64,000 nt of DNA from a virus. A program made the position numbers and the translations under genes. This document shows, one piece after another, positions 7,602-15,846 of this stretch. The stretch is taken from IMG/VR virus record IMGVR_UViG_3300036818_000105, positions 60,492-124,491 of that record, one strand, 5' to 3'. The notes under the pieces are model-generated. The model had not been told where the DNA came from. It made no database searches and was given only the letters and a program-made list of their open reading frames with translations. Each line of letters opens with the position of its first letter. Within the stretch, counting starts at the first letter, position 1.

Positions 7602-7649
7602 GTGCACGTGCATCCGCTCCGTGCATCTGCACGTGCATGAGGCTATGCT
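7602..7649 (+). promoter_or_regulatory. Repeated promoter-operator element, copy 1
   Basis: Two TGCACGTGCAT palindromic units flank CGTGCATC. TGCATC (7622-7627) and TATGCT (7644-7649) are placed as -35 and -10 boxes with a 16-base spacer, giving a start near 7656 and a short leader to the GTG at 7690. The same element with identical spacing recurs at 31359. This is the likely promoter of the head operon, and the palindromes suggest a regulator site. Confidence 0.6.
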
Positions 7650-7689
7650 TGCCGCTAGGCAGGGGTGCCAGCCGTTTGAGAGGACGGAC

Positions 7690-8655
7690 GTGGGCACATC
7701 CCTGGACTTCGCCGCACCCAAGCTCGGCAGCGGCACCCGGTTCAAGAAGCTGTCCGCGACCCTCGCCGCCCGCGGCGCCCACGACCCCGACGCCCTCGCG
7801 GCCTACATCGGCCGGAAGAAGTACGGCTCGGGCATGGGCAAGCTCTCCCACCACAAGTCCCTCGCCGGCGACGACCTCGGCATCTACCTGTCCGAGACCA
7901 CGAAGGACGACCAGGGCAAGACCCTGACCTGCCCGGAGTGCAACTACTCCGGCCCCGCGAACCGCTTCGGTGCCTCCGGCGCGTCCCTCCAGAGCGCCCC
8001 CGGTGACCTCCGCACCCCCGCGCCCGGCACCGGCGGAGTCCGCAAGGGCGTGCCGCTGACGGTCAAGTCCGGCGCCGCCCACGCCCTCGCCAACGGCACC
8101 CGCGGCGCGGTCGAGCTCGCCACCGGCACGGCCCGCCGCCCCATCCGCGGCCCCATGGACGTGCTCGCCTCCCGCGCGGAGGACGGTGTCGCGGTCCTCA
8201 GGCACCGCAACGGCGGCGCGACGATCGCCACCCTCCGCAAGACCGACGGCGGCAAGTGGGTCGCCAACGTCAACGGCCGTGACCTCGAGCCCCGCGACCA
8301 CCAGCGCACCGCCCTCATGGAAGCGGTAGGCCAGTGGAACGGGTCCATCAGGGGCGCCGTCCGCCCGCAGGAGGCCCCTCTCCAGCACGAGCCCGTGCAG
8401 ACGCCGCTGATGGCCGAGTACGGCATCCCCGCGATGCGCTCCGCCGCGTTCGCCACCCCGACCACGGGAGCGGGCGACGGGCCGAGGATGACCAGCGCTG
8501 ACGGCGGGGGCACCGACGAGAACGGCCTGACCGCCAAGGGCCAGGGCATCTACAAGAAGCTGCTCGCCAAGGGCTTCCCCCAGGCCAGGGCGCTGAGCTT
8601 CGCGAAGAACAGCCAGAAGACGAAGGCCGGCACGTTCGGCAAGGTCGCGGCCTGA
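7690..8655 (+). CDS. Hypothetical head-region protein with zinc-ribbon-like motif
   Basis: I choose GTG 7690 because GAGAGGACG precedes it and upstream in-frame codons overlap the promoter. The 321-residue protein has an N-terminal helical region (GTRFKKLSATLAARGAHDPDALAAYIGRKK, pattern typical of phage proteins next to capsid genes), a CPECNY motif, and a middle domain (GKWVANVNG...ALMEAVGQWN) that resembles the domain duplicated in the ADP-ribosyltransferase protein. The C-terminus is a basic helical hairpin (GIYKKLLAKGFPQARALSFAKNSQ). It is first in the head operon. Function unknown. Confidence 0.75.
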   Translation: MGTSLDFAAPKLGSGTRFKKLSATLAARGAHDPDALAAYIGRKKYGSGMGKLSHHKSLAGDDLGIYLSETTKDDQGKTLTCPECNYSGPANRFGASGASLQSAPGDLRTPAPGTGGVRKGVPLTVKSGAAHALANGTRGAVELATGTARRPIRGPMDVLASRAEDGVAVLRHRNGGATIATLRKTDGGKWVANVNGRDLEPRDHQRTALMEAVGQWNGSIRGAVRPQEAPLQHEPVQTPLMAEYGIPAMRSAAFATPTTGAGDGPRMTSADGGGTDENGLTAKGQGIYKKLLAKGFPQARALSFAKNSQKTKAGTFGKVAA

Positions 8656-8930
8656 TGACCACGCTCACGCACACCTTCACGCGGACCCACATCGTCATCA
8701 CGCCCGCGAACCCCTTCCTCGCCTGCCGGACGTGCCGTAAGCGCGTCGAGGCGTTCCACGATGACGAGTGCGGCTGCGATGAGAGCGGCGGCCCGCTGCT
8801 CCTGATGCCGTGCTTCCACCGCGGCGAGTACGACGACCTGTGCCCGTCATGGAGCCCGGTCGACGGCTGCACCTGCCGGGAAGTGCTCGGCCGCGTCCCG
8901 CACCCGGCAGAACTGCCGAGGACCGCCTGA
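8655..8930 (+). CDS. Small cysteine-rich, zinc-binding-like protein
   Basis: The ATG overlaps the upstream stop (TGATG). The 91-residue product has CRTCRK, CGCDE, a further Cys-His pair (PCFHRGEYDDLC) and a CTCREVLGRVPH ending, consistent with one or two zinc sites. Similar Cys-rich small proteins sit beside capsid genes in many actinophages; their role is unknown. Confidence 0.7.
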   Translation: MTTLTHTFTRTHIVITPANPFLACRTCRKRVEAFHDDECGCDESGGPLLLMPCFHRGEYDDLCPSWSPVDGCTCREVLGRVPHPAELPRTA

Positions 8931-8931
8931 C

Positions 8932-10212
8932 ATGACCCTCGCCGTCCTGACCCCGTTCTCGACCGCTGGCGCGGTAGAGCTCGGCAACCGCGTGTGGCGC
9001 AAGAAAGTGCTGCCGGTCGGCGACGTCGAGTACAAGGGCCGCACCCTGCACTTCAACCGCGACTACCTCGGCAAGCTCGTCACCGCGTTCCAGAACCGCG
9101 CCTACGACCAGGTGCCGTTTCAGCTCGCTGACGCGCAGAACACCCACACCAACGACCCGGAGCGCACTCGCGGCGAGATCGAGTCGATGGAGCTCGGCGA
9201 CGACGGCCTGTACATCACGGCCCGGCTCACGCCCGAGGGCGAGGCGGTCCTGTCCGCCAACCCGAAGCTCGGCGTGAGCGCCCGGATCGTCGAGGGCTAC
9301 GACCGCAGCGACGGCAGGCACTTCCCGGCCGCCGTCCAGCACGTCCTGGGCACCCTTGACCCCCGCATCCCCGGCCTCGGCGCGTGGACGGCGATTGAGG
9401 CGGCGTCCCCGCAGCCCGACCAGGTGATCGACCTGTCCGGCTTCTCATTCTCCGGCGGGGAGACTGACGGCTCCCTGACGGACCCCGCTCCCAACGGCCA
9501 AAGGACGGACGGCATGGCGGATCTGAATGCCCTGAACGACGAGCAGAAGGCCCGGCTCGCGAAGCTCCTGTCCCTGCCCGACGACGCCCTCGACGCCCTC
9601 GCGAACGGCGGCATGGTGATGACCCCCGACGAGCTGGAGGCCCTCACCGCCCCCGACGCCGGAGACGACGACGCGGACGGCGAGGACGCGCTTGCCGCCG
9701 AGATCGACGCGATGACCGACGAGGAGCTCGCCGGGCTGGAAGCCGAGTTCGAGACCGAGACCGAGGGCGAGACCCCGGGTTACGCGCCAGAGGGGGAGCC
9801 CGTGGCTGCAGGACTGTCCGCCGAGGCCCAGTTCAGTATCGACCTCGCCAACGCCAGGGCGGACGAGACCGCCCGGGAGCTGGCCGTCGTCACCGCGCGG
9901 CTGCGCGAGGAGGACTACCAGGCGGAGCGGCGCCGCCTCGCGGATACCGGGGTGCCCCCGTACATCACGGAACTGGCGAGGCCGCTCCTTGAGGGCGCCG
10001 GCCACGCGGTGGAGCTGAGTAACGGCAAGACGGTCGACGCCGGGGCGATCATGCGCCGGGTCCTGACCGAGTACGCCCGCCAGGCCCGCCTCCTCGACCT
10101 CGACGTCGAGCTCGGCAGCCCGATGGACGAGCCGGAAGAGGCCGTCACCGAGCAGCAGGCCCAGTCCCGTCAGGACACCGTCAGCAAGTTCAAGTCGATG
10201 ACCGGCCTCTGA
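8932..10212 (+). CDS. Prohead protease fused to scaffold domain
   Basis: The N-terminal part (about 1-165) fits phage capsid maturation proteases (Mu gpI / HK97-like serine proteases): GRTLHFNRDYLGKLVTAF, then His72 in NTHTNDPERTRGE and Ser116 in LGVSARI as candidate catalytic residues. After a linker (VIDLSGFSFSGGE) the C-terminal 250 residues are highly acidic and helical (DELEALTAPDAGDDDADGE, then a coiled-coil-like stretch), as in internal scaffolds. The order protease-scaffold, decoration protein, major capsid protein is standard. It would act in the procapsid and be degraded on maturation. The third catalytic residue was not identified. Confidence 0.8.
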   Translation: MTLAVLTPFSTAGAVELGNRVWRKKVLPVGDVEYKGRTLHFNRDYLGKLVTAFQNRAYDQVPFQLADAQNTHTNDPERTRGEIESMELGDDGLYITARLTPEGEAVLSANPKLGVSARIVEGYDRSDGRHFPAAVQHVLGTLDPRIPGLGAWTAIEAASPQPDQVIDLSGFSFSGGETDGSLTDPAPNGQRTDGMADLNALNDEQKARLAKLLSLPDDALDALANGGMVMTPDELEALTAPDAGDDDADGEDALAAEIDAMTDEELAGLEAEFETETEGETPGYAPEGEPVAAGLSAEAQFSIDLANARADETARELAVVTARLREEDYQAERRRLADTGVPPYITELARPLLEGAGHAVELSNGKTVDAGAIMRRVLTEYARQARLLDLDVELGSPMDEPEEAVTEQQAQSRQDTVSKFKSMTGL

Positions 10213-10248
10213 CCGCCGTGTCCCGCTATGTAGGAAAGGTGGCCTGAC

Positions 10249-10746
10249 ATGACCGCGGTTCTGCCGCATTACACCCGGGGGCCGGCGAACTACCAGGTCT
10301 CCACGCTGGTCTACGGCGGCCAGTTCGTGATGCCGACCACCCAGTCGTACGGGACCACCGACCTGACCGTCAAGGTGGCCACCTCCGCGACCGTCTACTC
10401 GCTTGGCGTCGCCGGCACCGACGCCAACGTGATCACCACCCAGACCGGCGCGGCCAACAGCTACGGCCAGCCGCTGATCGACATCTCGGTGCTGACCGAC
10501 TACGCGGCCGTCTACGCGGGCGGCTGGGACATCTGGTGCTGGTACGTCGGCCAGGCGTACTGCGGCCAGAAGCTCATCATCGGCGCGACCGGCGGGGCGG
10601 TCACCGGGGCCGGCGCAGGCCCGGCCGCCGACCAGGTGGTGGGCACCTGCACCCAGCCCGGCGGCGTGTCCAGCGCGATGCTCACCCAGCAGATCGGCGG
10701 CTCAGGGTCGGCGGTCTACTACCTCGGCCGCGTCCGGGTCTTCTGA
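10249..10746 (+). CDS. Head decoration / stabilisation protein
   Basis: ATG 10249 follows an AGGAAAGGTGG ribosome binding site. The 165-residue product is beta-rich (VSTLVYGGQFVMPTT, TVKVATSATVYSLGVAGTDANVI, AYCGQKLIIGATGGAV), as in head decoration proteins of the DUF2190 kind. Its position between scaffold and major capsid protein supports this. It would sit on the outer capsid surface. Confidence 0.72.
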   Translation: MTAVLPHYTRGPANYQVSTLVYGGQFVMPTTQSYGTTDLTVKVATSATVYSLGVAGTDANVITTQTGAANSYGQPLIDISVLTDYAAVYAGGWDIWCWYVGQAYCGQKLIIGATGGAVTGAGAGPAADQVVGTCTQPGGVSSAMLTQQIGGSGSAVYYLGRVRVF

Positions 10747-10760
10747 GAAGGGACTGACAG

Positions 10761-11672
10761 ATGCCCACTGGCGCGAGAGGCTACAGCGACTCCCCGCGGC
10801 TTACCGTATCCGAGCTGCTCAAGGACCCGCTTGTCATCCCGGCGCTGATCCTCGACATCACGCAGAACGAGTTCATCATGGACTCCGTCCTGCGGATGGG
10901 CGGGGCGGCCCCCTCCGGCGCCGTGCGGTACTCGGAGAGCACCCCGCTGTACGCGGACGACTTCCCCGAGATCCGGCCCGAGTTCGGCGAGGTGCCGGTC
11001 GTCCCGACCTCGATCGGCGTGCCCCGCGTGGTGTTCTCCCACGAGCGGGCCATGGCGATCATGGTGTCCGACGAGATGCGCCGCCGTCAGGCGATTGACC
11101 CGGTAACCCGGCAGTTGCTGCAGGTCAAGAACACGATGGTCTACTCGTGGAACACCGCTTTCTACTCGGCGGTGGTCGCGAACGCGTCCATTCAGACGCT
11201 TGCCGTCGCGAACCCGTGGGCGTCCGCCGCGGCGACGACCCGCGCGGACATCGCGCAAGCGGTCTACCTGGTCGAGAACGCGAACATCGTCTCGCCGTCG
11301 GGCGTGACGCAGTGGCTGGGCTTCGAAGCCGACACGATGATCATCAACCACGGCACGAAGAACACGCTGCTGCAGTCGAGCACCTTCGCGGCGCCGTACA
11401 TCGGCGACATCGCGAGCGAGAACCTGCAGTACACCGGCGTGCTGCCGAACAAGATCTTCAACCTCGACGTGCTCGTCTCACGGCAGGTGCCCGCGGGCAA
11501 CGCGATCGTCATGCAGCGGCACCGCTGCGGCGGCTATGCCGATGAGCTGCCCTTTATAGCCGGACCTTTGTACCGGTCCGAGGAGCGCAAAGTCTGGCGC
11601 AGTGACACACAGCGATCTTCTGCGATTTTTCTGGACCAACCGTTGGCCATAGCGTTGCTGAGTGGCGTCTAA
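10761..11672 (+). CDS. Major capsid protein, HK97-type fold
   Basis: A 303-residue protein starting after AAGGGACTGACAG. It has the strand and helix order expected of HK97-type capsid proteins: an N-terminal arm (LTVSELLKDPLVIPALIL), a beta segment with FPEIRPEFGEVPVV, a spine-helix region (SDEMRRRQAIDPVTRQLLQVKNTM), and a C-terminal strand region (IFNLDVLVSRQVPAGNAIVM). Size and position directly after the decoration gene are typical. The last 100 bases and the spacer after it are less GC-rich than the rest of the gene. Confidence 0.88.
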   Translation: MPTGARGYSDSPRLTVSELLKDPLVIPALILDITQNEFIMDSVLRMGGAAPSGAVRYSESTPLYADDFPEIRPEFGEVPVVPTSIGVPRVVFSHERAMAIMVSDEMRRRQAIDPVTRQLLQVKNTMVYSWNTAFYSAVVANASIQTLAVANPWASAAATTRADIAQAVYLVENANIVSPSGVTQWLGFEADTMIINHGTKNTLLQSSTFAAPYIGDIASENLQYTGVLPNKIFNLDVLVSRQVPAGNAIVMQRHRCGGYADELPFIAGPLYRSEERKVWRSDTQRSSAIFLDQPLAIALLSGV

Positions 11673-11706
11673 ATTCGAATACATATACGAATACGGAGCG
11701 TAACAA

Positions 11707-12273
11707 ATGGCGCAAGCCGTAGCCGACGAGCAGGCCCGTCCGCTCACCGAGGACGAGAAGAAGGTCCTCCGTGACCTGATGACCCGGGAGAACGCCTGGG
11801 CGGGCCCGGCGACCCGGGTCGGCGAGCCCTACATGGCCCTGGTCAACTTGTCCGTCCCCCGCCGGGGCGACAAGGACCGCAACAGCGACCTCGTCATGGC
11901 CGGGGAGACGGTCTACCTGACGGCCGAGGAAGCGCGGGCGTTCAACCGGCACGGCAGCCGCGACGGCCGGCAGGTCAGCGTGCTGCAGAAGCTGTCCGGG
12001 CCTGACGGCTCCCGTGAGGCGCCGCCGCGGGTCCCGCCGCGCGCCGTGTCGGGGCGCCTGTTCCGGCCGCCGGTGCCGGAGCCGGGCGACGTCGCCCCGC
12101 GCCCGGACCCGCCGGAAAGCTCGGCTATCCAGGTCATCGAGGACGGCCGCGCGCCGGAGGCCGAGGGTGCCATGACCGCGGACCCGTCCGAGATGGCTGA
12201 CCAGCTGCGCTCCGCGGCGGCGCCTGACGCCCTCGACCTTCCCCCGTCCCGTAGCCGGTCAAGGTCGCGGTAG
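11707..12273 (+). CDS. Hypothetical head protein with disordered C-terminus
   Basis: A 188-residue protein whose first 95 residues look folded (MALVNLSVPRRGDKDRNSDLVMAGETVYLTAEEARAF), followed by a Pro- and Ser/Arg-rich tail ending in SRSRSRSR. The pattern 'AGETVYLT.EEA..F' recalls small head-tail proteins that often follow a capsid gene. The spacer before it carries an AT-rich CGAATAC repeat and a GGAG ribosome binding site. Confidence 0.65.
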   Translation: MAQAVADEQARPLTEDEKKVLRDLMTRENAWAGPATRVGEPYMALVNLSVPRRGDKDRNSDLVMAGETVYLTAEEARAFNRHGSRDGRQVSVLQKLSGPDGSREAPPRVPPRAVSGRLFRPPVPEPGDVAPRPDPPESSAIQVIEDGRAPEAEGAMTADPSEMADQLRSAAAPDALDLPPSRSRSRSR

Positions 12274-12276
12274 CCG

Positions 12277-12915
12277 ATGCCGACGACCACCTACACGCCG
12301 GCGACGGTCCAGCCAGCAGAGGTACCCCAGCTCAGGTGCCCCCGCTGCTGGTTTCCCGCGCCCATGGTCCCGGTCGCGGCGCTGACGTTCCGCTGCAACC
12401 GGTGCGAGTGGCCGTTCACGCTGGCCGCGCCGGCCCTGGCCGCTGCCCCGGCCTTCCCTGCCGCCACGGTCGCGGTAACGAACCCGTACGCCACGCCGGT
12501 CGCAGCGGCGATCACGGCGAACGGGGCGACGATCACCAACGTCAGCGTCAATGCCGTCACAGCGGGCACCGCCGCGGGCACGTACGTCATCCCCGCGGGC
12601 GGGACGATCTCGTGCGCGTACACGGTGGCGACGCCGACGTGGACGTGGGCGCTTCCGGCCATCAGCGCGGGGGTGGCCGCGGGCGGGACGGCGCTGCCGT
12701 TCGCCTCCGGCGGCACGAGCTTCGCGCAGGGCCAGGTGCTCATCGTCGACCCGTCCGGCACCAGCGACGTCGTGGTCGTCACCGGCACCCCCACGGCTAC
12801 GTCCGTGCCGGTGAACGCGCTGAACTCCGCGCACCTGTCCGGCGTGCAGGTGACCGTCGCCCAGGTCGCCCCGGCGCACTCCAGCGTCCAGGTAGTCCCG
12901 CAGGCCAGCTACTAG
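12277..12915 (+). CDS. Zinc-ribbon plus beta-domain structural protein
   Basis: A 212-residue protein. The N-terminus has a four-Cys ribbon (CPRCWFP...CNRCEWP, about 20-45). A beta domain (about 65-130; NGATITNVSVNAVTAGT, PAGGTISCAYTVATPTWTW) recurs in the next two genes. The C-terminal third (ASGGTSFAQGQVLIVDPSG...VTGTPTATSVPVNALNSAH) looks like another small beta unit. It is probably an accessory virion protein; no family is assigned. Confidence 0.65.
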   Translation: MPTTTYTPATVQPAEVPQLRCPRCWFPAPMVPVAALTFRCNRCEWPFTLAAPALAAAPAFPAATVAVTNPYATPVAAAITANGATITNVSVNAVTAGTAAGTYVIPAGGTISCAYTVATPTWTWALPAISAGVAAGGTALPFASGGTSFAQGQVLIVDPSGTSDVVVVTGTPTATSVPVNALNSAHLSGVQVTVAQVAPAHSSVQVVPQASY

Positions 12916-12936
12916 CAGCGAAGGGAAGGTGACCTC

Positions 12937-13470
12937 ATGGCGACGCTCAGCCGGTACGTGCTGACCGCCGATGTCACGATGCCCTGGCCCGCTACCTGGT
13001 CGGAGATCATCCAGGGCCAGGCGAACAGCCCGGTGGTCACTCCCGCCGTGCCTGGCACCACGGTCGCGGTGACCAACGGCAACCCGCTCCCGGTGCTGGT
13101 CTCGGTCACGGGCGGCACGGTCACGCTGGTGCAGGTCGGCAGCGCCACGGTCGCGACCTCCTCGCCGGCGACAGCGGTGGTCGAGCCGGGCGGTTCGATC
13201 ACTCTCACCTACTCGGCCGCGCCCGCCTGGGCATGGGCGACCGCGCAGCTCCCGCACTCCGGCTCCTCGTCCATGACCGCCGCCGTGTCCGCCACCGCCC
13301 CGGCAGGCGGGCAGGCCGGCATCATCCCGGAGTTCACCTGGTTCGCCGGGCAGCCGCTGGTCCTGGACCCGGACGGCCAGCTGTACGCGGCGCTGAGCGG
13401 CAGCCTGCGCGAGTGGACCGACGGCACCGACAACGTCTCGCATTACGGCCTGAGCAACTTATGGGAGTGA
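12937..13470 (+). CDS. Beta-domain structural protein (repeat family, copy 2)
   Basis: A 177-residue protein after an AGGTGA site. Its middle carries the beta module shared with its neighbours: VAVTNGNPLPVLVSVTGG, then TSSPATAVVEPGGSITLTYS, ending WAWA. Its flanks differ from those of the neighbours. It is likely a virion surface or neck protein made by duplication of the same domain. No function is known. Confidence 0.62.
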   Translation: MATLSRYVLTADVTMPWPATWSEIIQGQANSPVVTPAVPGTTVAVTNGNPLPVLVSVTGGTVTLVQVGSATVATSSPATAVVEPGGSITLTYSAAPAWAWATAQLPHSGSSSMTAAVSATAPAGGQAGIIPEFTWFAGQPLVLDPDGQLYAALSGSLREWTDGTDNVSHYGLSNLWE

Positions 13471-13474
13471 CGCC

Positions 13475-14080
13475 ATGATCACCCAGCCCGCGGTTCCGGC
13501 CACCGGGACGGCCAGCACTAACACGGTCACGAATAACACCGGGAACACGGCGTACGTGACGATCAGCGCCAACGGCGCGACCATGAGCAACTACTACGTC
13601 AACGGCACGTCGGTGGCCACGACCGCGTCGATTTACACGGCCACGCTCACCCCCGGCAGCTACATCAGCCTCGCCTACACCGTCGCGGTCCCCGTCTGGT
13701 ACTGGTCGCCGTTCACCCCGGCCGTCCCCGCCTCCGGCACCCCCGTGGCGAACCCGACCGGGCAGGACGTCAGCGTCGTCCTGCTCGGCGGCACCGTCAC
13801 CCACGTCACCGTCAACGGCACCGACCGGGCCACCTCCAGCCCGGCGAACGTGATGCTGCCAGCCGGGGAGAGCGTCACCCTGACCTACTCCGGCGCACCG
13901 GTGTGGGCGTGGATGAACTTCCTTGACCTGGCCACGGGCGACAGCCTCGGCACCGCCTACGCGCAGGCGGACACCATCCTCGCCACGGGAGCCTCCGGCT
14001 ACAACCCGGCCAGCGCCCTGCCGTACGCGCAGCACGCGGCGACCGGCGAGTCCGGCTTCGGAACCGGGGTCAGCAACTGA
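13475..14080 (+). CDS. Beta-domain structural protein with two repeat modules
   Basis: A 201-residue protein with two tandem copies of the module: VTNNTGNTAYVTISANG to YTVAVPVWYW, and VANPTGQDVSVVLLGG to YSGAPVWAW. The C-terminal 40 residues look unrelated. With the previous two genes this makes four copies of one domain in three genes. Role unknown; surface decoration is a guess. Confidence 0.62.
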   Translation: MITQPAVPATGTASTNTVTNNTGNTAYVTISANGATMSNYYVNGTSVATTASIYTATLTPGSYISLAYTVAVPVWYWSPFTPAVPASGTPVANPTGQDVSVVLLGGTVTHVTVNGTDRATSSPANVMLPAGESVTLTYSGAPVWAWMNFLDLATGDSLGTAYAQADTILATGASGYNPASALPYAQHAATGESGFGTGVSN

Positions 14081-14304
14081 TGTCCCAGTACCCGCGCCGC
14101 GTGCTGTCTGACGTTGATGTCGCCTGGGACCCGCACGCCAACGGCGCCGGGCGGGCCACGTTCACCAGGCACGGCACCGTCGTCGACATCGAGCCCGGCT
14201 CCGTGCTTGAGGCTGCCTACGGCGACGAGAACCTGTCCGGCGTCATCCCCGTCAGCCAGCGCGGTAACGAGAGCTGCCTTTCCCGCGCGGCACAGAGCAA
14301 CTGA
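14080..14304 (+). CDS. Small hypothetical protein, paralogue of the next gene
   Basis: The ATG overlaps the upstream stop. The 74-residue product shares a pattern with the following protein: R.VL.DVDVAWD, then G.VVDI.PGS.LE.A.G...L. It is probably a small head accessory protein. Function not known. Confidence 0.6.
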   Translation: MSQYPRRVLSDVDVAWDPHANGAGRATFTRHGTVVDIEPGSVLEAAYGDENLSGVIPVSQRGNESCLSRAAQSN

Positions 14305-14315
14305 GGGGGCAACTG

Positions 14316-14600
14316 ATGGCAGGCAACCCGCGCACTGTGACTGCGGACGTTGTGTTCACCTGGGATGGCGTATCCCAGCGGCTGCCTCGCGGCCAGGCCA
14401 TCGACGTGACGCCGGGAAGCGCACTAGAAGCCGCCATCGGACGTGACCGGCTCGTCCCGCTCGGCCTCACCTCCGCACTGCCGCCGGTAGAGCCGCCAGC
14501 GCGTAAGCCGCAGCAGGAGGAGCCCCCTGCCGCCCCGCCCAAGGCTGCCGCGGCGAAGAAGCAGGATGCCGGAACCGACGGCAAGGACGGTGCCCCGTGA
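14316..14600 (+). CDS. Small hypothetical protein, paralogue of the previous gene
   Basis: A 94-residue protein beginning ATG 14316. Its first 55 residues match the previous gene in pattern (TADVVFTWDG, GQAIDVTPGSALEAAIG); the rest is a Pro/Lys/Ala-rich tail. It is coupled to the next gene by a GTGA overlap. Confidence 0.6.
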   Translation: MAGNPRTVTADVVFTWDGVSQRLPRGQAIDVTPGSALEAAIGRDRLVPLGLTSALPPVEPPARKPQQEEPPAAPPKAAAAKKQDAGTDGKDGAP

Positions 14601-14797
14601 CCGCCCCGTCCCAGCAGCAGCCGCCCCCGGTGGTCGTCACGCCGTTCTCGCTGCGCCGCATCCTGCTCGTCGTCGGCGCCGTCCTGTTCGCCCTCGCCGC
14701 GTTCTCGGCCGGGGGTGACGCGCTCGGGCACGTTCCCGCCTGGTCGTGGGCGTTCGGCGCGCTCGGTGCCTGGTGCTCGTCCGGGGCGGTCCCGTGA
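14597..14797 (+). CDS. Small membrane protein
   Basis: A GTG start overlaps the upstream stop. The 66-residue product has one clear membrane segment (ILLVVGAVLFALAAFSAGG) and a second weaker one (WSWAFGALGAWCSS). Its size would fit a holin, but it lies inside the neck genes with no endolysin next to it, so I leave the role open. Confidence 0.6.
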   Translation: MTAPSQQQPPPVVVTPFSLRRILLVVGAVLFALAAFSAGGDALGHVPAWSWAFGALGAWCSSGAVP

Positions 14798-15339
14798 CCG
14801 CGCCCGCGGCCTCCGGCACCCTCTACGCCACGGTCGAGGACCTGCGCGCCGTCATGTCCGGCACCGACTCCGGCGCCGGCACCGCCGCGAAGCTCACCAC
14901 TGAGCAGCTCGAGCTTGCCCTGTACTCGGCCTCCAACCGCGTCTCGGTGTACGCCGGGAACGTCTACGACAGCTCCACCCCGCAAGCCGTACCGCCCGCG
15001 ATCCTGCACGACCTGACGCTTGACCTCGCGCGCTTCTGGGCTGCCGTCACGTACCTGAAGTTCAAAGAGATCCCGCAAACGAGCCCCATCTACATCGCCT
15101 ACCAGAGTGCGATGACGATGCTCAACGCGGTCCGAGCCGGGACGATCCTGCTCGACCCGGTGACGGCACCGGGCATCGGGTCTGAGACGGGCGTGATTAT
15201 CAATCGCGTCCCGCCCGTGTTCACTGGCCGTGATTCGAACACGCATATTGACCCGATCACCGGCACCCTTGAGAGCGATTCCCCCTTCTGGACCGCTCGC
15301 ACTGGCGGGCTGGTTGACGGGGGGGCGATCTACCAGTGA
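14794..15339 (+). CDS. Head-tail connector (neck) protein
   Basis: I choose GTG 14794 because it overlaps the upstream stop. The 181-residue protein begins LYATVEDLRAVMSG and has helices LTTEQLELALYSASNRVSVYAG and PAILHDLTLDLARFWAAVTYL, the pattern of Mu gp36 / HK97 gp6-like adaptors (DUF1320 kind) that form the ring under the portal. It has a C-terminal extension of about 60 residues. The following genes fit head closure and tail completion. Confidence 0.7.
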   Translation: MTAPAASGTLYATVEDLRAVMSGTDSGAGTAAKLTTEQLELALYSASNRVSVYAGNVYDSSTPQAVPPAILHDLTLDLARFWAAVTYLKFKEIPQTSPIYIAYQSAMTMLNAVRAGTILLDPVTAPGIGSETGVIINRVPPVFTGRDSNTHIDPITGTLESDSPFWTARTGGLVDGGAIYQ

Positions 15340-15842
15340 CCGGAACCTTCAGCGAGCACATCGACGAGCTGCGGAAGATGGTCGGATCCGGCCAGAAACT
15401 CACTGGGTCGGTCGTAGTCGATCAAATTTACGCACATTTCCAGAGTGAACGGCTCGACCTGCACCACCCTCGTGGCGGCGGCCCGAAATTCCTCGAGCGC
15501 CCGCTCATGGACGGCTACCGCGACTACCTGAGCGACTACGCCCGCACGGTGCTCACCGACGGCGGCCAGCCGGCGATGAAGCGGTCAATGGAGCACCTCT
15601 CCGACCAGGTCGAGCTGACCGCGCCGGTTGAGTTCAGCGACCTGCGCCGCTCCGGTCACCCGTCGGTGACGCTCGGCGGCCGGACGGTCTACGACCGGGC
15701 ACCCAAGGTCGCGCGGCTGACCACCGAGGAACTGAAGGCCAGGGGCCGGGCGCGCATAGGCGAGCTGATCGCGGCCGGGCTGCCGTGGTTCTTCACGCGC
15801 CACGGCAAGGTCATCCGGGTGCCCGGCAAGGGCGGGCGGTGA
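15336..15842 (+). CDS. Probable head closure / tail completion protein
   Basis: A GTG start overlaps the previous stop. The 168-residue product is basic with a helical N-terminus and a central helix (YRDYLSDYARTVLTDGG). It contains a substrate-like Thr/Leu-rich region (ELTAPVEFSDLRRSGHPSVTLGG) and a basic C-terminus. The function is assigned from position between the connector and the tail terminator; the sequence alone is not diagnostic. Confidence 0.5.
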   Translation: MTGTFSEHIDELRKMVGSGQKLTGSVVVDQIYAHFQSERLDLHHPRGGGPKFLERPLMDGYRDYLSDYARTVLTDGGQPAMKRSMEHLSDQVELTAPVEFSDLRRSGHPSVTLGGRTVYDRAPKVARLTTEELKARGRARIGELIAAGLPWFFTRHGKVIRVPGKGGR

Positions 15843-15846
15843 GCGC

